DNA of 64,000 bases from Akebia trifoliata. Taxonomy: Eukaryota > Streptophyta > Magnoliopsida > Ranunculales > Lardizabalaceae. The notes under the pieces are model-generated. The model ran no database searches and had not been told where the DNA came from. It worked only from the letters and a program-made list of their open reading frames with translations. The stretch is from positions 12,995,317-13,059,316 of the forward strand of contig CM030714.1 in assembly GCA_017979445.1 (NCBI GenBank), read 5' to 3'. Below are positions 47,291 to 58,760 of this stretch, one piece after another; the first letter of the stretch is position 1, and each line of letters opens with the position of its first letter. A program made the translations under genes and the position numbers.

Positions 47291-48196
47291 AAAAAAAACA
47301 AACCCGAAAGAGAAAAAGTAAAAGAGAGATTGATCAAGGCTTGTGCCTTATTCAATGTCCTTAAGAAAGATTTGTTCCTACTATTTGGTGTCCACGGTTC
47401 TGTAAACAATTGTCTCCCAGGATACAACGATCACATGAACAAAGGTAGCATTACAATATGTACGCCTAGCGAACAGAACGCTTTTGCTTGTACTATTAAA
47501 GAATGCACATGAAAACAAATTGCAAAGTAATAAAAAAAATCTTATGAAAAATCAATAACGAAAGACATAAATAGTTTCTTAGAATAGAACAAGGTATGTC
47601 TCTTAAGAGACACCCTTTCTGGACGGACAAACATCAAAAAACGAATATAACTAAAGAGGTACATCCCTTTAACAAAAACATCAAAGGTATGATTAAGCCC
47701 AAACCTAAGTCCAAAACTAGATCCAGCAAAAAGAGCCCTTCACACACACCCACACGAAGCCAAATGGTCAAGATTTGCCCCCCCCCCCTTGCATGCACTA
47801 AGAATTTTTGGACCATGGGTTTTAAATCCTTATTGAGCTCATGGACCCCTTGGTTGGGCGTGGCCTTACCCAAGTCTCACTCTCATATTCACTTACATGA
47901 TATGAGAAGTTCTATATAACAAGTAAACATTTGCCTTCTATCTATTCGATGTGGGGCTAAAGAGTTTCACTAGCAAAATTAAAAAGTTTCACAAACCATG
48001 GCTAGTAGGAATTGTTTGAAGTCGATTTCTCATTCACCTACAAAGGGTTTTAAAACAACTTAATAAATGAAAATATTCTCTTTGAGAATGAGAATAGGTA
48101 CCCAAGTGGACTTGCTTCAAACAAAGTGTGGGTCCTACTTATATCATGGCTCAAAGTAACTCACTTGTTTTGCAAAATCTGCAGATTTTTCCAACA
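47290..48196 (-). mobile_element. SIRE-like copia 3' LTR, minus strand (left end approximate)
   Basis: On the minus strand a tract ataggggat is followed by TGTTGGAAAAATC at 48196. The body has the phrase of SIRE-type LTRs ('catatcatgtaagtgaatat') and a C run at about 47779-47788. The left end could not be set. Confidence 0.5.
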
Positions 48197-49340
48197 ATCC
48201 CCTATATGAATGAAAATGACGACAATAAAAAATAAAACACACTAAACAAAACAAAATGAAAAGTACAAATAGGAGTGTTACTACATTGGGATAGGTAGTT
48301 TGTGACTGAACATTCCCTAGTGAAAACTATATGATTTTTTAGTTAATTAGTGAATATGATGTCATGAACTACTCAATTTTAGGTGCAAATTAAGATAATA
48401 GAATTGACATAGTTCATTTCTTGACACTGTCGATTCTCATAGTTGTGTTCATTTTTTAGCCCTGAACATTCTTGGATTCATGAGTATTATAAAGAATTTT
48501 TAGCCTTATAAATTCTCATGTAATAGGCCCAACTTCACATTCACATAGGTGATTCCTGTTAAGAGTACCATGTTATACCGTACTTGTGAAAAAAAAGTTA
48601 TAGGTATCATTAAAAGTATGGCTTATGTTAAAAATCGTTACAGACAGCACTATTATATCATATGAGTGGGTAGGAGGGATATTCTCTTCAATGCTACTGG
48701 TGAATCACATACAACTAGGTGTCCTGTTGTGCTTAAATCTTGGGATCTCCGATCAATTAGGTTGGGTTGCCACTGAAGTGCCCCTTTTGTGTAGGCTTTA
48801 ATCACATTTCTCTCGATGTGCAGTATATTTGCTTTGTGATAAACTTTTGATAAGCTGATCCGCGAGATTGTTCTTAGATTTTACATAATCAATGAAAATA
48901 ATTTCATTTGAGAGCAGCTACTTAACAGTATTGTGTCTACGACGAATATATCGAGATTTACTATTATACATATTATTAAAGGATTTCTAAGAAACAGTTA
49001 CACCTCCAAGTGTGAATATATATATATTCATGGATTTTGATTCTTTTGAATCTGATATCCAATTAGCATCACTATAACCCTCAAGTACCCCTGGATACCT
49101 AGTGTAATGCAAACTATAGTCTTAAATACATTTTAAGTATTTTAAAACCCTGACTAATGCCTTCTAATGATCTAATCCTAGATTAGTTGTATATCTACGT
49201 AGTTTGCTAACTGAGTAAGTAATATTTGGCCTTGTGCAGTTTACAACATACGTTAAACTGCCAATTATTCGAGACTACCCTAATTGAAAGATACTTTGAC
49301 CAGTAATTTTTTTAAATGAAAATTGACTTCTACTAGTCTC
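48197..49340 (-). pseudogene. SIRE-like copia RNase H and 3' tail, minus strand
   Basis: On the minus strand, LTYVVNCTRPNITYSVSKL (about 49205-49265), [29 protein letters not shown] (about 49045-49105), SKSRYIRRRHNTVK and EIIFIDYVKSKNNLADQL appear in order with intervening stops. These match the plus-strand remnant at 38.84-39.52 kb. The noncoding tail before the LTR also matches. The two remnants point in opposite directions around locus B. Confidence 0.75.
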
Positions 49341-49399
49341 TTAACAAAACTACAATCAAATTGAAAGGACTTTACGGCACGGTATAGGCAAGGTTCATG

Positions 49400-49720
49400 G
49401 GAATTGAATTCAACCACTTGATTGCATTTTGAACAATTCCTTGTAGGTTCATAATTGTTTTACCGAAGCACTCATGTTCAGATGAATCACAATGGACTTT
49501 ACAGCATGATATAGGCAAGGTTTGAAATCTTGTTTCAAGGCAACTTTTTTATTTGGAGTAAAATAAGATTGGTGATGAACTAAAATATTTCAAATCAATC
49601 AAATATTGTTTCAGGGATAATGTTTCGTTCTAAGCTTGATTGCAATCGGAAATGTTCCACCTAAACATTATGAAGCAACATGAAGTTTTGACCCGTCGGT
49701 ATGAGGATTCTACTTTATAT
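49400..49720 (-). other. 3' flank of CNGC locus C
   Basis: In reverse complement this aligns with 36930-37220 of locus A and directly with 43815-44145 of locus B. It contains a short internal duplication: 'ggactttac', then 'tataggcaaggtt', occurs at both about 49370 and 49495. Confidence 0.65.
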
Positions 49721-49860
49721 TGGGCCGACACTGACACTGAGAGACGAAAGCTAGGGGAGCGAATGGGATTAGATACCCCAGTAGTCCTAGCCGTAAACGA
49801 TGGATACTAGGCGCTGTGCGTATCGACCCGTGCAGTGCTGTAGCTAACGCGTTAAGTATC
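49721..49860 (+). rRNA. Plastid 16S rRNA fragment in nuclear DNA (NUPT), locus C copy, well preserved
   Basis: These 140 bases run from tgggccgacactgacac through gggattagataccccagtag to taacgcgttaagtatc. The sequence is recognisable as chloroplast rather than plant mitochondrial 16S-like rRNA by ggatactaggcgctgtgcg. As far as I can judge from memory it is essentially unchanged from the plastid gene. It breaks off at both ends into CNGC flank DNA, so it is an insertion and not an rRNA gene. It lies antisense to the CNGC exon, about 280 bp beyond that exon's homologous end. Confidence 0.93.
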
Positions 49861-50139
49861 TTCAAATAAAAAATTCCATTTCCAACAATCAAAAGATAAT
49901 AAATATTAATAAGTAAAAAAGTAGGAGATTTGCTTATGTTGCATACCAAAATTTAAGATCTCATATGAAGGCAATGTTTAAAACAGAAGAAAATGGGATT
50001 GTCCGACCGAGACAATTGAAGATATATTCCAAAAACAGTCAATGTTTAGTTCTGCTCTCGGCCAAGATCAAGAATTATCAAAACTTTAAACAATGCTATA
50101 TACTACACACACAAAGGTCTGATACACAATGACCATTTT

Positions 50140-50824
50140 AATGATCTACAGCAGAAAAATCAGGCTTTTGAAGCAGCATCGGTGGCAATCTCTGTCATAA
50201 CCTGGACTTGTGTGTCCCTTTGCGCCGTATGGCACGTAGTGCATTAGCAGCAAATCTTGAGGCATAGATGGTTGCACCAAGGCTTCTCAAACTACCAGCA
50301 CTCTTAGCCAATGCGTTCAATCTAGCCTTCTCCTCACGTAGAGACTCCTCCACCATCTTCTTCCCACGGTACCTGCGCCAAGCGGCTTGTATGTAGCAGG
50401 CAGCCCATGTCCTCCACTGCTGTGAGTAGAACCTGAAAGTGTACCTGAGTTGCTTGCTGTGTAGCCTTCGGAATTGTGAGGCTACAACTTCCAAGTCATT
50501 GGCTACGAGTGCAAAGGCTTCAACTTCTGTCAGGGCCCGTACAGTTCTCGTTGAGGAAGGGAGGTTGGAGGGGTGGGGGTCCAAGGCCCATGTCAGCAGC
50601 TCTTCTCCACAGAAATCCCCAGCTTTGAGTAAAACACGGTTAAAGAAGCCAGACCTTCCGAAGTTGGTTGTCACACTATCTAGCTTTCCCCTCATGATGA
50701 AGAGCATCTCATCAACTGGGTCACCCTCCCGGGTTATGTAGCTATCCTCAGTGTAAAGTGCTGGCTTGAGGCGATCACACATCGCATCCAATAGTTGCTC
50801 ATCCATTCTTTCAAACAAAGGCAC
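50140..50824 (-). pseudogene. CNGC last exon, locus C (CNBD and IQ), orphan exon
   Basis: The minus-strand frame begins at the acceptor (cattttag/gtg) with VPLFERMDEQLLDAMCDRL. It runs through LKAGDFCGEELLTWALDP (canonical phosphate-binding cassette), LPSSTRTVRALTEVEAFALV, the IQ motif WAACYIQAAWRRYRGKK and ATIYASRFAANALRAIRR. A TGA follows KSRL at 50195-50197. The normal tail (QRLPPMLLQKPDFSAVDH) continues in frame behind it to a taa near 50141. The domain part is more canonical than in locus A. No other CNGC exon is present: similarity to A's intron stops near 51230 and an LTR element follows. As an orphan exon it cannot make a channel. Confidence 0.9.
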
Positions 50825-51230
50825 CTAAAATGGGAAAAAAGGATGTTGGTATGGAAGAGATGCAGATATATTTGAAAGATTTCAGGAGTAGGTTTCATAA
50901 TGTGAATGGCAGCACCAGAACCGAGTTGCAATCAAGTCACTCTGTAATGCAACATTATCAAATGTGTCCGTGAGAAAATGTATGATGGTTCAAAGTTTTG
51001 CTACCTTTCAGATGTTTTGACCGAAACATTTTGGTTTTCTGACATATTGGAACGAAACATTACTATATTATTTCGAAATTCTGAAGGTATCGCAAATCAA
51101 ATCGAGCTGCATAGGGGAAAAAAAAAACTTCTGTAAAATTTGAATGTTTTTGAAACATACTGAAATATGCTTGCGCACATTTAAAACATATATTACCATC
51201 AGACCACAGGTATTGAAATATTCCCCAAAA
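50825..51230 (-). other. Locus C remnant of the last CNGC intron
   Basis: In reverse complement this aligns with 35600-35992 of locus A. It includes 'ggttctggtgctgcc', 'attcacattatgaa' and 'ccataccaacatcc'. Similarity stops inside the intron. Confidence 0.75.
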
Positions 51231-51699
51231 ATTTCAAACTAATAACATGCCCCTTTGACATTGGTCTTTACTAATATACTAATGAAAAATGACCAATTAC
51301 CCTAGTATTCAACATATAAATAAAAAAAAGCTTGATTAATTCTTTCCAAAATCTACTATCTTCAATCTCTGTTTTACCCAACTTATTACTTCAACCTTCA
51401 AATGTCCTAATCTCTGTCTACCCCTACAAACTATGTTCATTCTCGAGTGGTGAACCACGAACCCGAATTCAAACCGAGCCCATGAATCAGGTAACATAGG
51501 CTTAGTCTAATAAGATTAGTGTTTAGTGGAGTGGAGTCTTTTAGTGTTTTATTACTATTGGACTTTTTAAATTTTAGTGAACTTTATTTATGTCTTGATA
51601 TTTTTGGATGGGCCTTTAGTTAAATGGGTCACTTCTTTTTATTATAATAGTGATATTTTGGTCCTTTTATGTTATTTTAAGTAGATTAGGATTTGAGTT
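51231..51699. other. Spacer shared by loci B and C
   Basis: Similar to 45006-45478. No gene is readable. It ends in the copia target site 'ttaggatttgagtt'. Confidence 0.6.
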
Positions 51700-51864
51700 T
51701 GTTAGATATATCGATATTTTATATATGTGCTATAAGGGCATATGTGTAATTTCATTTGTTTTCTACTTTTATATATATACCACGATTCATAGTAAGAGAG
51801 TCAAATTCGACTCCTCCCACTTTCTCCATTCTTTTCTCCTCTAAACCTAATATGATCTTCTACA

Positions 51865-51875
51865 TGGTATCAAAG
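51865..51875 (+). promoter_or_regulatory. Primer-binding site, initiator tRNA-Met
   Basis: tggtatcaaag directly follows the LTR end (ttctaca). Standard copia PBS with one change from tggtatcagag. Confidence 0.8.
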
Positions 51876-52379
51876 ATTCTCTAGTAATCAGATTTTGATT
51901 TTCTTTATTCTTCCATATATGTTTTTCTTCTTCTTCTCTCTCTTGGTATAAACCAAATTTTTCTGATCTAATTTGTACCTATTATCCTTGTAGTGGTTAA
52001 AATTCTCTGTTTGGAGGATTTTGTCTTTGTAGTTGGAAAATATCCCTAATGTGATCATAGATCAAGGGATTTTCTTCATTTATTAGTGGTTGGTTGTGGT
52101 GCGGTGGTTAGGTTTCAAATTGTGTTTTTGGCCTTCAAAGTACCACAACTTCATCTTAGCGATCTGCGATTTTATTTGGAAAGGATTCTGGAACCTTGCA
52201 ATTTCATCTGGAGGAGTTTTAGAACCCTGCGACTTCATTGGGATAGATTTTTCTCTATGTTTTGGAGGTTTTTCGCAAATCTTAGCTATAAGGAATTGTG
52301 TCGAGCAATTTTGTGGGGGAAGCATCGAAAATTGTAGAGCAATTTTATTGATTTTTCGGCAATCAATTGTTTCATCGTG

Positions 52380-53220
52380 GAGTAGAAGACTGTCTTGGGT
52401 ATATCAACTGATTTAGTTGGAACTCAAATGATTTCTATTCCCTTAAATGGAAGTAACTACATAGAGTAGTTGAGGGTCGTGGAGATATTTTTGAAGGCTA
52501 AGGGTAAGAAATCTCATCTAACCAAAGCGAAGTCTGATTCTCTTGATGAGAAAACCATTGAGGCATGAGAACAAAAAGATGCTTAGATTGTTACTTGGTT
52601 GTAAAATAGTATGGAGCCACAAATCAGTGTTGGCTTTATGTTTTTGGATTCTGCAAAGGAGATTTGGTATCAAGTGAGGCACATGTGTTCGGGATCTAAC
52701 AATATAACTAGAATTTATGAGATTACTCAATAGTATTTCTACTTATAGCAGGATGATAAAACTCTGGATCAAACCTTCGTTTCATTGATGCATATGCGTG
52801 AAGAACTGAATCAATATCAACCTATGTCCAATGATAACTTTCAAATGCAGAAGAAAAGTGAGGATATGGAGTTATTCGTCTTTTTTCATCCCTCCAATCA
52901 TAATATGATGCAATTAAGTCTCAAATTTTAAGAAGTCCTGATCTTCCTTCCTTGAAAAATATTTTCTCAAGGCTAAAGAGAGCTATTATATCATATAGTG
53001 GCCAACCTACAAGTAATCACTCTGTTTTAGCTACTTTTGGAAATCGTGGTAGCCATGGTCACAGAGGTAGTTGTGGGGGACATGGTGGTGGTTGTGGAGG
53101 TAGAGGTGGTAGTAGAGATTCAGGTAGAGGTCGTGGAACCTGAAAGTGTACCCATTGTGGTAAGGATGGGCACACTATTGAGTTCTGATGGGATCCCCAT
53201 GAGAGAACAGTTGTCCCTTC
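52380..53220 (+). pseudogene. Copia gag (locus C element)
   Basis: Gag is split over frames. A glycine/arginine-rich spacer (GNRGSHGHRGSCGG, about 53040) leads to the zinc knuckle KCTHCGKDGHTIEF at about 53143-53184, followed by a stop in place of the last ligand region. Upstream only short pieces of capsid remain. Confidence 0.7.
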
Positions 53221-53224
53221 GGCA

Positions 53225-53860
53225 TTGTTATTTTCAGCTCAAGATGTTATGCATCCTACTATTTCATCCGATCAAAGTATTGAAAAGCAATCCATTGTCC
53301 TTTCTCTAGAGGAATATGACAAGCTAGTCAACAACTCACCAACTATTGCCATTTTATCCCAGACAGGAAAGATATCCACTTGTTTATTATCATTTACGAC
53401 CCCCCAAATCATTGATTCTGGTGCATCAAATCATATGACAAGTAATTCTCACATGTTATCGTCTCTTTCTGCATCTTCTTATCAAAACGTTAAATTAGTT
53501 AATGGGTCATTTTCAAAAGTTGTTGGGTTAGGAACTTCACAATCCGATCCTAATCTTTCTTTGTCATCAGTATTTTATGTTCCAAAATTTTCATTTAGTC
53601 TTCTTTTCGTGAGTCAACTTACAAAGAAATTGGATTGTTTAGTGACATATTTTCCTTCTCACTATGTTTCAAGATTTAAAGACGAAAAAGATGACTGGAA
53701 ACGGGCTTGAAGTAGATGGTCTGTATCTTCTTAACAGTACTCTAGTTCCAGCAACTCTTCATTCACCTTCTAGCACCTTTTTGTGGCATTATGGGCTTGG
53801 TCATCCTTCTCCTTGTGTTTTACGGAGTCTAGTTCCTGCTTTAAATAAAGACTTCACACT
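53225..53860 (+). pseudogene. Copia protease and integrase zinc-binding start (locus C element)
   Basis: The frame 53225-53710 contains the protease active site IIDSGASNHMTS and the VFYVPKFSFSLLFVSQLT block. The frame then shifts to 53664-53879, with GLYLLN, then FLWHYGLGHPSP, the GAG-pre-integrase HHCC start. One frameshift lies between 53664 and 53710. Confidence 0.85.
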
Positions 53861-53897
53861 TAATTTTGAAGTGTGTTGATTAAGCAAACACCATCGA

Positions 53898-54620
53898 GTG
53901 TCTCTTCCACTTAATATGCATCGTAGAGAGTCCAATCATTTTCATTTAATGCATTCTGATGCATGTGGTCCTTCCCCCACTACTTATTTAGGTTTTAAAT
54001 GTTTTGTTATTTTTGTAGATGACTATTCAAGAATGACTTGGTTATTTTTAATGAAGGATTGTTCTGAGTTTAATATATTTTAGCAGTTTCATATGAAAAT
54101 TTGAACTCAATTTAGTACTTCTTTATGCATTTTACATTCTGATAATGCGAAATAATCATTTTGGTTGTTATACAATTTATTTGAAGTTTAACGGTATCAT
54201 TCATCAATCATCTTGTGTTCTTATCCCACAACAAAATGGGGTAGCTGAGCAAAAAAAACCGCCATCTTCTTGAGGTTGCTCGTGCCTTAATGTTTCATAT
54301 GAAGGTTCCCAAATATTATTGGAGTGAGGTTGTGCTTATTGCTTGTCATATCATCAACCGTATGCCTACTGTTGTCCTTGATAGTACTTCTCCACATCAA
54401 ATTTTATTTTTTGATCATCTTATTTTTCATTTTCCTCCTCGCGTTTTTGGGTGTCTGTTTTGTTTATCATTTGGATTCTTGTCGTTAAATGTTAGATCCC
54501 AAGAGTTTGAAATGTGTGTTTCTTGGGTTCTCTTGTATCCAAAAGGGTTACCAATATTATAGTCACACATTACACAAACACTTTGATTGTGCTAATGTTA
54601 CATTTTTCGAGTCTACACCA
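53898..54620 (+). pseudogene. Copia integrase core (locus C element)
   Basis: LMHSDACGPSPT and FVIFVDDYSRMTWLFLMKD (53898-54083) hold the first catalytic Asp region. LHSDNAK is followed by a stop (about 54130-54150). SCVLIPQQNGVAEQK carries the catalytic Glu. VPKYYWSEVVLIACHIINRM and LKCVFLGFSCIQKGYQ follow in two other frames. At least three breaks. Confidence 0.85.
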
Positions 54621-54839
54621 TACTTCTCTACTGGGTCATCTGTTGATGCTACATTAGAGAGTATTGCTTTACCTATTCCTGTTCCTATTTCTGAACCCAA
54701 TCTTGCTCCACAACTACGAATTTATCTTAGGAGGACTACTATTGACAGGACGACCACTACTGCACCACAAGCACCAACTTCTTTACCGTTTAAAAATCCA
54801 TCTCCACCTCCTGTACCGGTATCTCCTTCCATTCAGGTA

Positions 54840-56517
54840 ATAGATGTTGCTTCATCTTTTAGTGAATTACCTATCACTATTCACAAAGGTACCCATTCTT
54901 GTGTTGCTAGACATCCTATCTCTAATTTTGTTTCTTATACTTCGTTGTCTTCTTTTATCTCCACTGTCTCTTTTGTTTCTATTACTAAGAATCTCTAAGA
55001 TGCCTTATCTCACCCGGGATGGAGGACAACTATGGTTGATGAGATGGATGTTCTACATCATAATGATACTTGGTCTTTGGTTTCTCTTCCTCTTAGGAAG
55101 AATGTTGTTGGTTGTAGGTAGGTCTAAGTTGTTAAATTTCATCTTAATGATACAATTGATATATTGAAAGTTGGGTTAGTTGCTAAGAGATACACAAACT
55201 TATGGAGTTGACTATGCTGAGACTTCATCTCTAGTTGCAAAAATTACTTCGCTTCGCGTATCGATTGCATTAGCTGCTATGTCTGACTGGCCCTTGTTTC
55301 AGTTAAATGTTAAAAATGCTTTCCTACATGGTGATTTACATAAGGAAGTGTATATGAAGCAACCACTTGGTTTCATTGCTCAGAAGAAGACTGGAAAAGT
55401 GTGTAAGCTCCAGAAAGTACTCTATGGTTTTAAGCAATCTCCACAAGCATGGTTTGGTAAGTTCAGTGATGCAGTTCTTGCATTTGGGATGATGTTGTGT
55501 CAGACAGATCATTCAGTTTTCCATCAAAAAACTAAAAAATGGGTATGTGTTGCTGATAGTCTATGTTGTTGACATTGTTTTAATTGGTAGTGATGCTGAT
55601 GGGATATAGAGGTTGAAATCTTATCTTCAACAACAATTTCATATGAAGAACTTGAAAAAATTGAAGTATTTTCTTAGTATTGAGGTGGCTCGTTCAAGTC
55701 GTGGTATCAATCACTCTTAAAGGAAGTATGTGTTAAATTTGTTAGAAGAGACGGAATTACTTGGGCCCAAACCAGTAAGTACCCCCATGGACCAAAAGTT
55801 GAAACTTACAGTAGAACAAGAAAATGTGTTTGATGATCCCAGCAGATATAGGAGGTTAGTTGGAAAGTTGAATTACCTTACCATCACAAGACCAGACATC
55901 TGACATGCCTGTTAGCATTGTGAGTCAATTTATCAAAACACCTAGGATGCCACACTGGGTAGCTGTTCAGCGTATTATGGTACCTAAAGGGATCTCCAAG
56001 ATGTGGTTTGTAATACAAGCCTAATGGTCATACTCGGATTGAAGGATATACAGATGCAAATTAGATTGGTTTTCCCTTAGATAGGAAGTCTACCACGGGT
56101 TACAGTACCTTCATAGGAGGTAATATTGTATCATGAAAAAGCAAGAAGCAAACAGTGGTGACTAGATCAATGGCAAAAGCTGAATATAAAGCCATGTCTC
56201 ATACTTCTTGTAAACTTATTTGGTCGAAATTTTTTCTCAGGAGATTGGTTTCACAATAGACACCAATGAGTCTTTTATGTGATAAGCAAATAGTCATGCA
56301 TATAGATTCCAATCCGGTGTTTCATGAGCAGATGAATCATATCAAGTTGGACAGTGATTTTGTTCGTGAGAAGCTTCTGAGTGGGGAGATTGCCACAACA
56401 TATGTCAAGTCTAAAGATCAACTGGTTGATCTGTTTACTAAGTCGTTGGAAAGTGATATGGTGGCTTTTATGAGTAACAAGCTAGGATTATATGATAACT
56501 ATTCTTCAATTTGAGGG
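54840..56517 (+). pseudogene. Copia RT and RNase H (locus C element)
   Basis: The frame 55180-55572 carries YGVDYAETSSLVAKITSLR, LNVKNAFLHGDLHKEVYM and KVLYGFKQSPQAWFGKF. The catalytic block (about 55535-55585, next frame) reads IVYVVDIVLIG instead of YVDD, so the first aspartate of the pair is Val. GPKPVSTPMDQ and RLVGKLNYL follow at about 55770-55880. The RNase H tail is 56266-56514, with SKDQLVDLFTKSL and the stop just before the polypurine tract. Confidence 0.85.
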
Positions 56518-56692
56518 GGAGTGTTGGATGTATCGATATTTTATATATGTGCCATATGGGCATATGTGTACTTTTATTTTTTTTCTAGTTTTATATATAT
56601 ACCATGGTTCATAGTGGGAGAATCAAGTTCGACTCCTCCCACTTTCTCCATTCTTTTCTTCTCTAAACCCTAATCTAATCTTCTACATAGTT

Positions 56693-57780
56693 ATTATAAA
56701 AGAACTCTTTGCGGTAAATTTTCTCTAATGATGAATGTTATGAATAAAAAAATAGATTTTCTTCAGATTTGGATCTTGGTGTGAGACCAAAGTATCATCT
56801 AGTTTCTCTAGCTACACAAGTAAAGGAATTTTTCTTTTCTTATTTTCTGTTTTCATTGATTTAAACCCATCAATCTTGCCCCTATACCTTTGCCAAACCT
56901 TCTTTTTGTTCCAAGAAACCGATCAGACCTTGTGAACTGAAATTTTGACCCTAAATAAGCCCTAATTCTTCTTTGTTTTGATTTTTACCCTGTTGAAATT
57001 AATTTCAGCAATAAAAATCATTACCAAAACCCTTGTCTAACCCTCCTAAATCTTTCAAAACCTATCCAACATTATCCCATAAACCTAAACCCCTGGTGTA
57101 TTAATTCTATGCCTTATTCATCTTATTTTAATTGCAAATACAGGTGGAATTTCTTTTTAGAGAAAGCAAGGCGTACCTTGTTCCAATATAACCAAAATTG
57201 ACACCTATTGATTACATCTTTGGTCCTTGGTCATCATTGAAACTCTTGATTATGTTTAATAAGCTTACCATTGAGACTAGATTAATACCCTAGGCTAGTT
57301 GGAAGTTCTAACTTACTTTAAGATCCCTTAATTTAACATTAGGAGGTAACACTGCAGAATTACATGGGACCTAGAACAATTTATTGAATATTTATTAGGT
57401 ATTTCTAAATTTATGGTAGTTTCAGATCATAATATCCGTACTTATTATTTCAGCAATTAATTTTTTTGATCTCACTTCATCATATTAGACGGTTTCAATC
57501 CATCCTGCATCAAAAACTAAAGCGTATCAATACGAAAAAATGTGTTTTTAGTCCAAACTTTCATGGTAAACAGTATTTACTTATGAATAAATATTATTTT
57601 TTTATTTGGAATGTTTCAATACTTTCTAAATATTTCAAAATGTCTCAATTCTATTTTGGTTTCTTGAAAAACTAAAACAACAAGATGAGATTTTAGGTCT
57701 TACAGTTCAAACTGATATAAAAGGAAAACCACTCAGATCTAAACTAGAGATGGTAGTGAGACAAAGGATTTCAGGGTGGA
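56693..57780. other. Noncoding stretch right of copia, nothing identified
   Basis: No frame or terminal repeat is recognisable. Short CT-rich pieces at about 56.82 kb look like leader DNA but lead to no gene. Confidence 0.4.
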
Positions 57781-58760
57781 TGTAGACACCCCAATTTTGT
57801 TGGACTGAGCTTGAGAGCTCCCAGAACCATGCAGGATAAAAGCTTGTCCTCAAAAATCTATTAAAAGTCCAAAAGAGGTACATTCCAAGAAGACCCAAAG
57901 CAAGGAAACCCAAATCTGACCTGGTCCGTGCCTAAGGTATGGACCAAGCCAAATTTTGCCTTAGCCGTGGGTACCCCAAGGCCCTTGAAATTTTTCTCTG
58001 GTCCATGCCTCAAGCAAGGACCAGACTGTTTTTTGTTATTTTCTTTATTCTCACCCCCCATGTGTTACAGATTTTGTGTTTTTACACCATGACCCATTTC
58101 CTTCATTTCCAAGAGACATCAAGGTAAATTACCCTCTCTACCCCTTCATTAATCTTTCTCTTAAGGTTTTCTTCCTTGGTTCTATTGTAAATTTTTGAAT
58201 CCTTAAGGGTGGACTCCTTGTGGCCTACTCAAGAGTCTACCTCCCTAACCTTAGTTTGTTGAGACTTAAAGCAAGGTAATTGACCATTGTTACCCTCCTC
58301 TTGTGGATAATTATATGTCATGCACCTACAGATCAATGTAATTTGACAATGTTCAAAGGACTTGGACCCTTTTACCCACCAAAAGAATTCTCTAGAACTT
58401 AGGGAGCAATTACACTACTTTTCTCTATTCAACCTTTTTTTAACTAATTCTTACTCTTATTATTTGTACACCACATTGTTCATTAAGGTCTCCCTTCACA
58501 AAAAAATTCTAGCTTCAACTCACCATAGGAGTCTCTCCTCGAACATTCTTGAAGAGAGACACATCCACTCAAGACTTAGGCAAGCTAAAGGAAGATATAG
58601 TCAAACATACTCAAATATAAACCATAGTCCTTCATATTTTATGGAGTCTTGGGTGTATTTTCAACCCAAAAATAACTCAAGGTAGCGAAACCAGAGCATG
58701 AAATCGAGGTCAAAGAATGGGGTTTTTACGAGTCATGCATGCAATTTGAGAAGGTAAGTA
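57781..58760 (+). mobile_element. Possible Tat-like LTR or fragment (start motif only)
   Basis: It starts tgtagacaccccaatttt, as the LTR at 3578 does (tgtagacaccccattttt). The preceding tract (ggatttcagggtgga) is not a good polypurine tract, the following sequence does not clearly align with the other two LTRs, and the right end is unknown. Confidence 0.3.

Larger units (their letters stand above)
51700..56687 (+). mobile_element. Complete Ty1/copia retrotransposon, about 5.0 kb (locus C)
   Basis: The 5' LTR (51700-51864, 165 bp) and 3' LTR (56522-56687, 166 bp) start TGTTRGATRTATCGATATTT and end TTCTACA. The PBS tggtatcaaag lies at 51865. The polypurine tract ttgagggggag stands at 56511-56521. 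The flanking five bases are gagtt (51695-51699) and tagtt (56688-56692), a one-base-decayed TSD. The LTRs differ at more than a dozen sites, so the insertion is old. All pol domains are present but broken. The same insertion, reduced, is in locus B. Confidence 0.9.

Noticed and set aside
49721..49860. Functional rRNA gene, or mitochondrial rRNA piece
   Set aside because: It is only 140 bases with no flanking rRNA, and the variable part (ggatactaggcgctgtgcg) is of the plastid type, not the plant mitochondrial type.
53037..53309. Val/Glu-rich 90-codon frame
   Set aside because: It is an out-of-phase reading of the glycine/arginine-rich gag spacer of the copia element.
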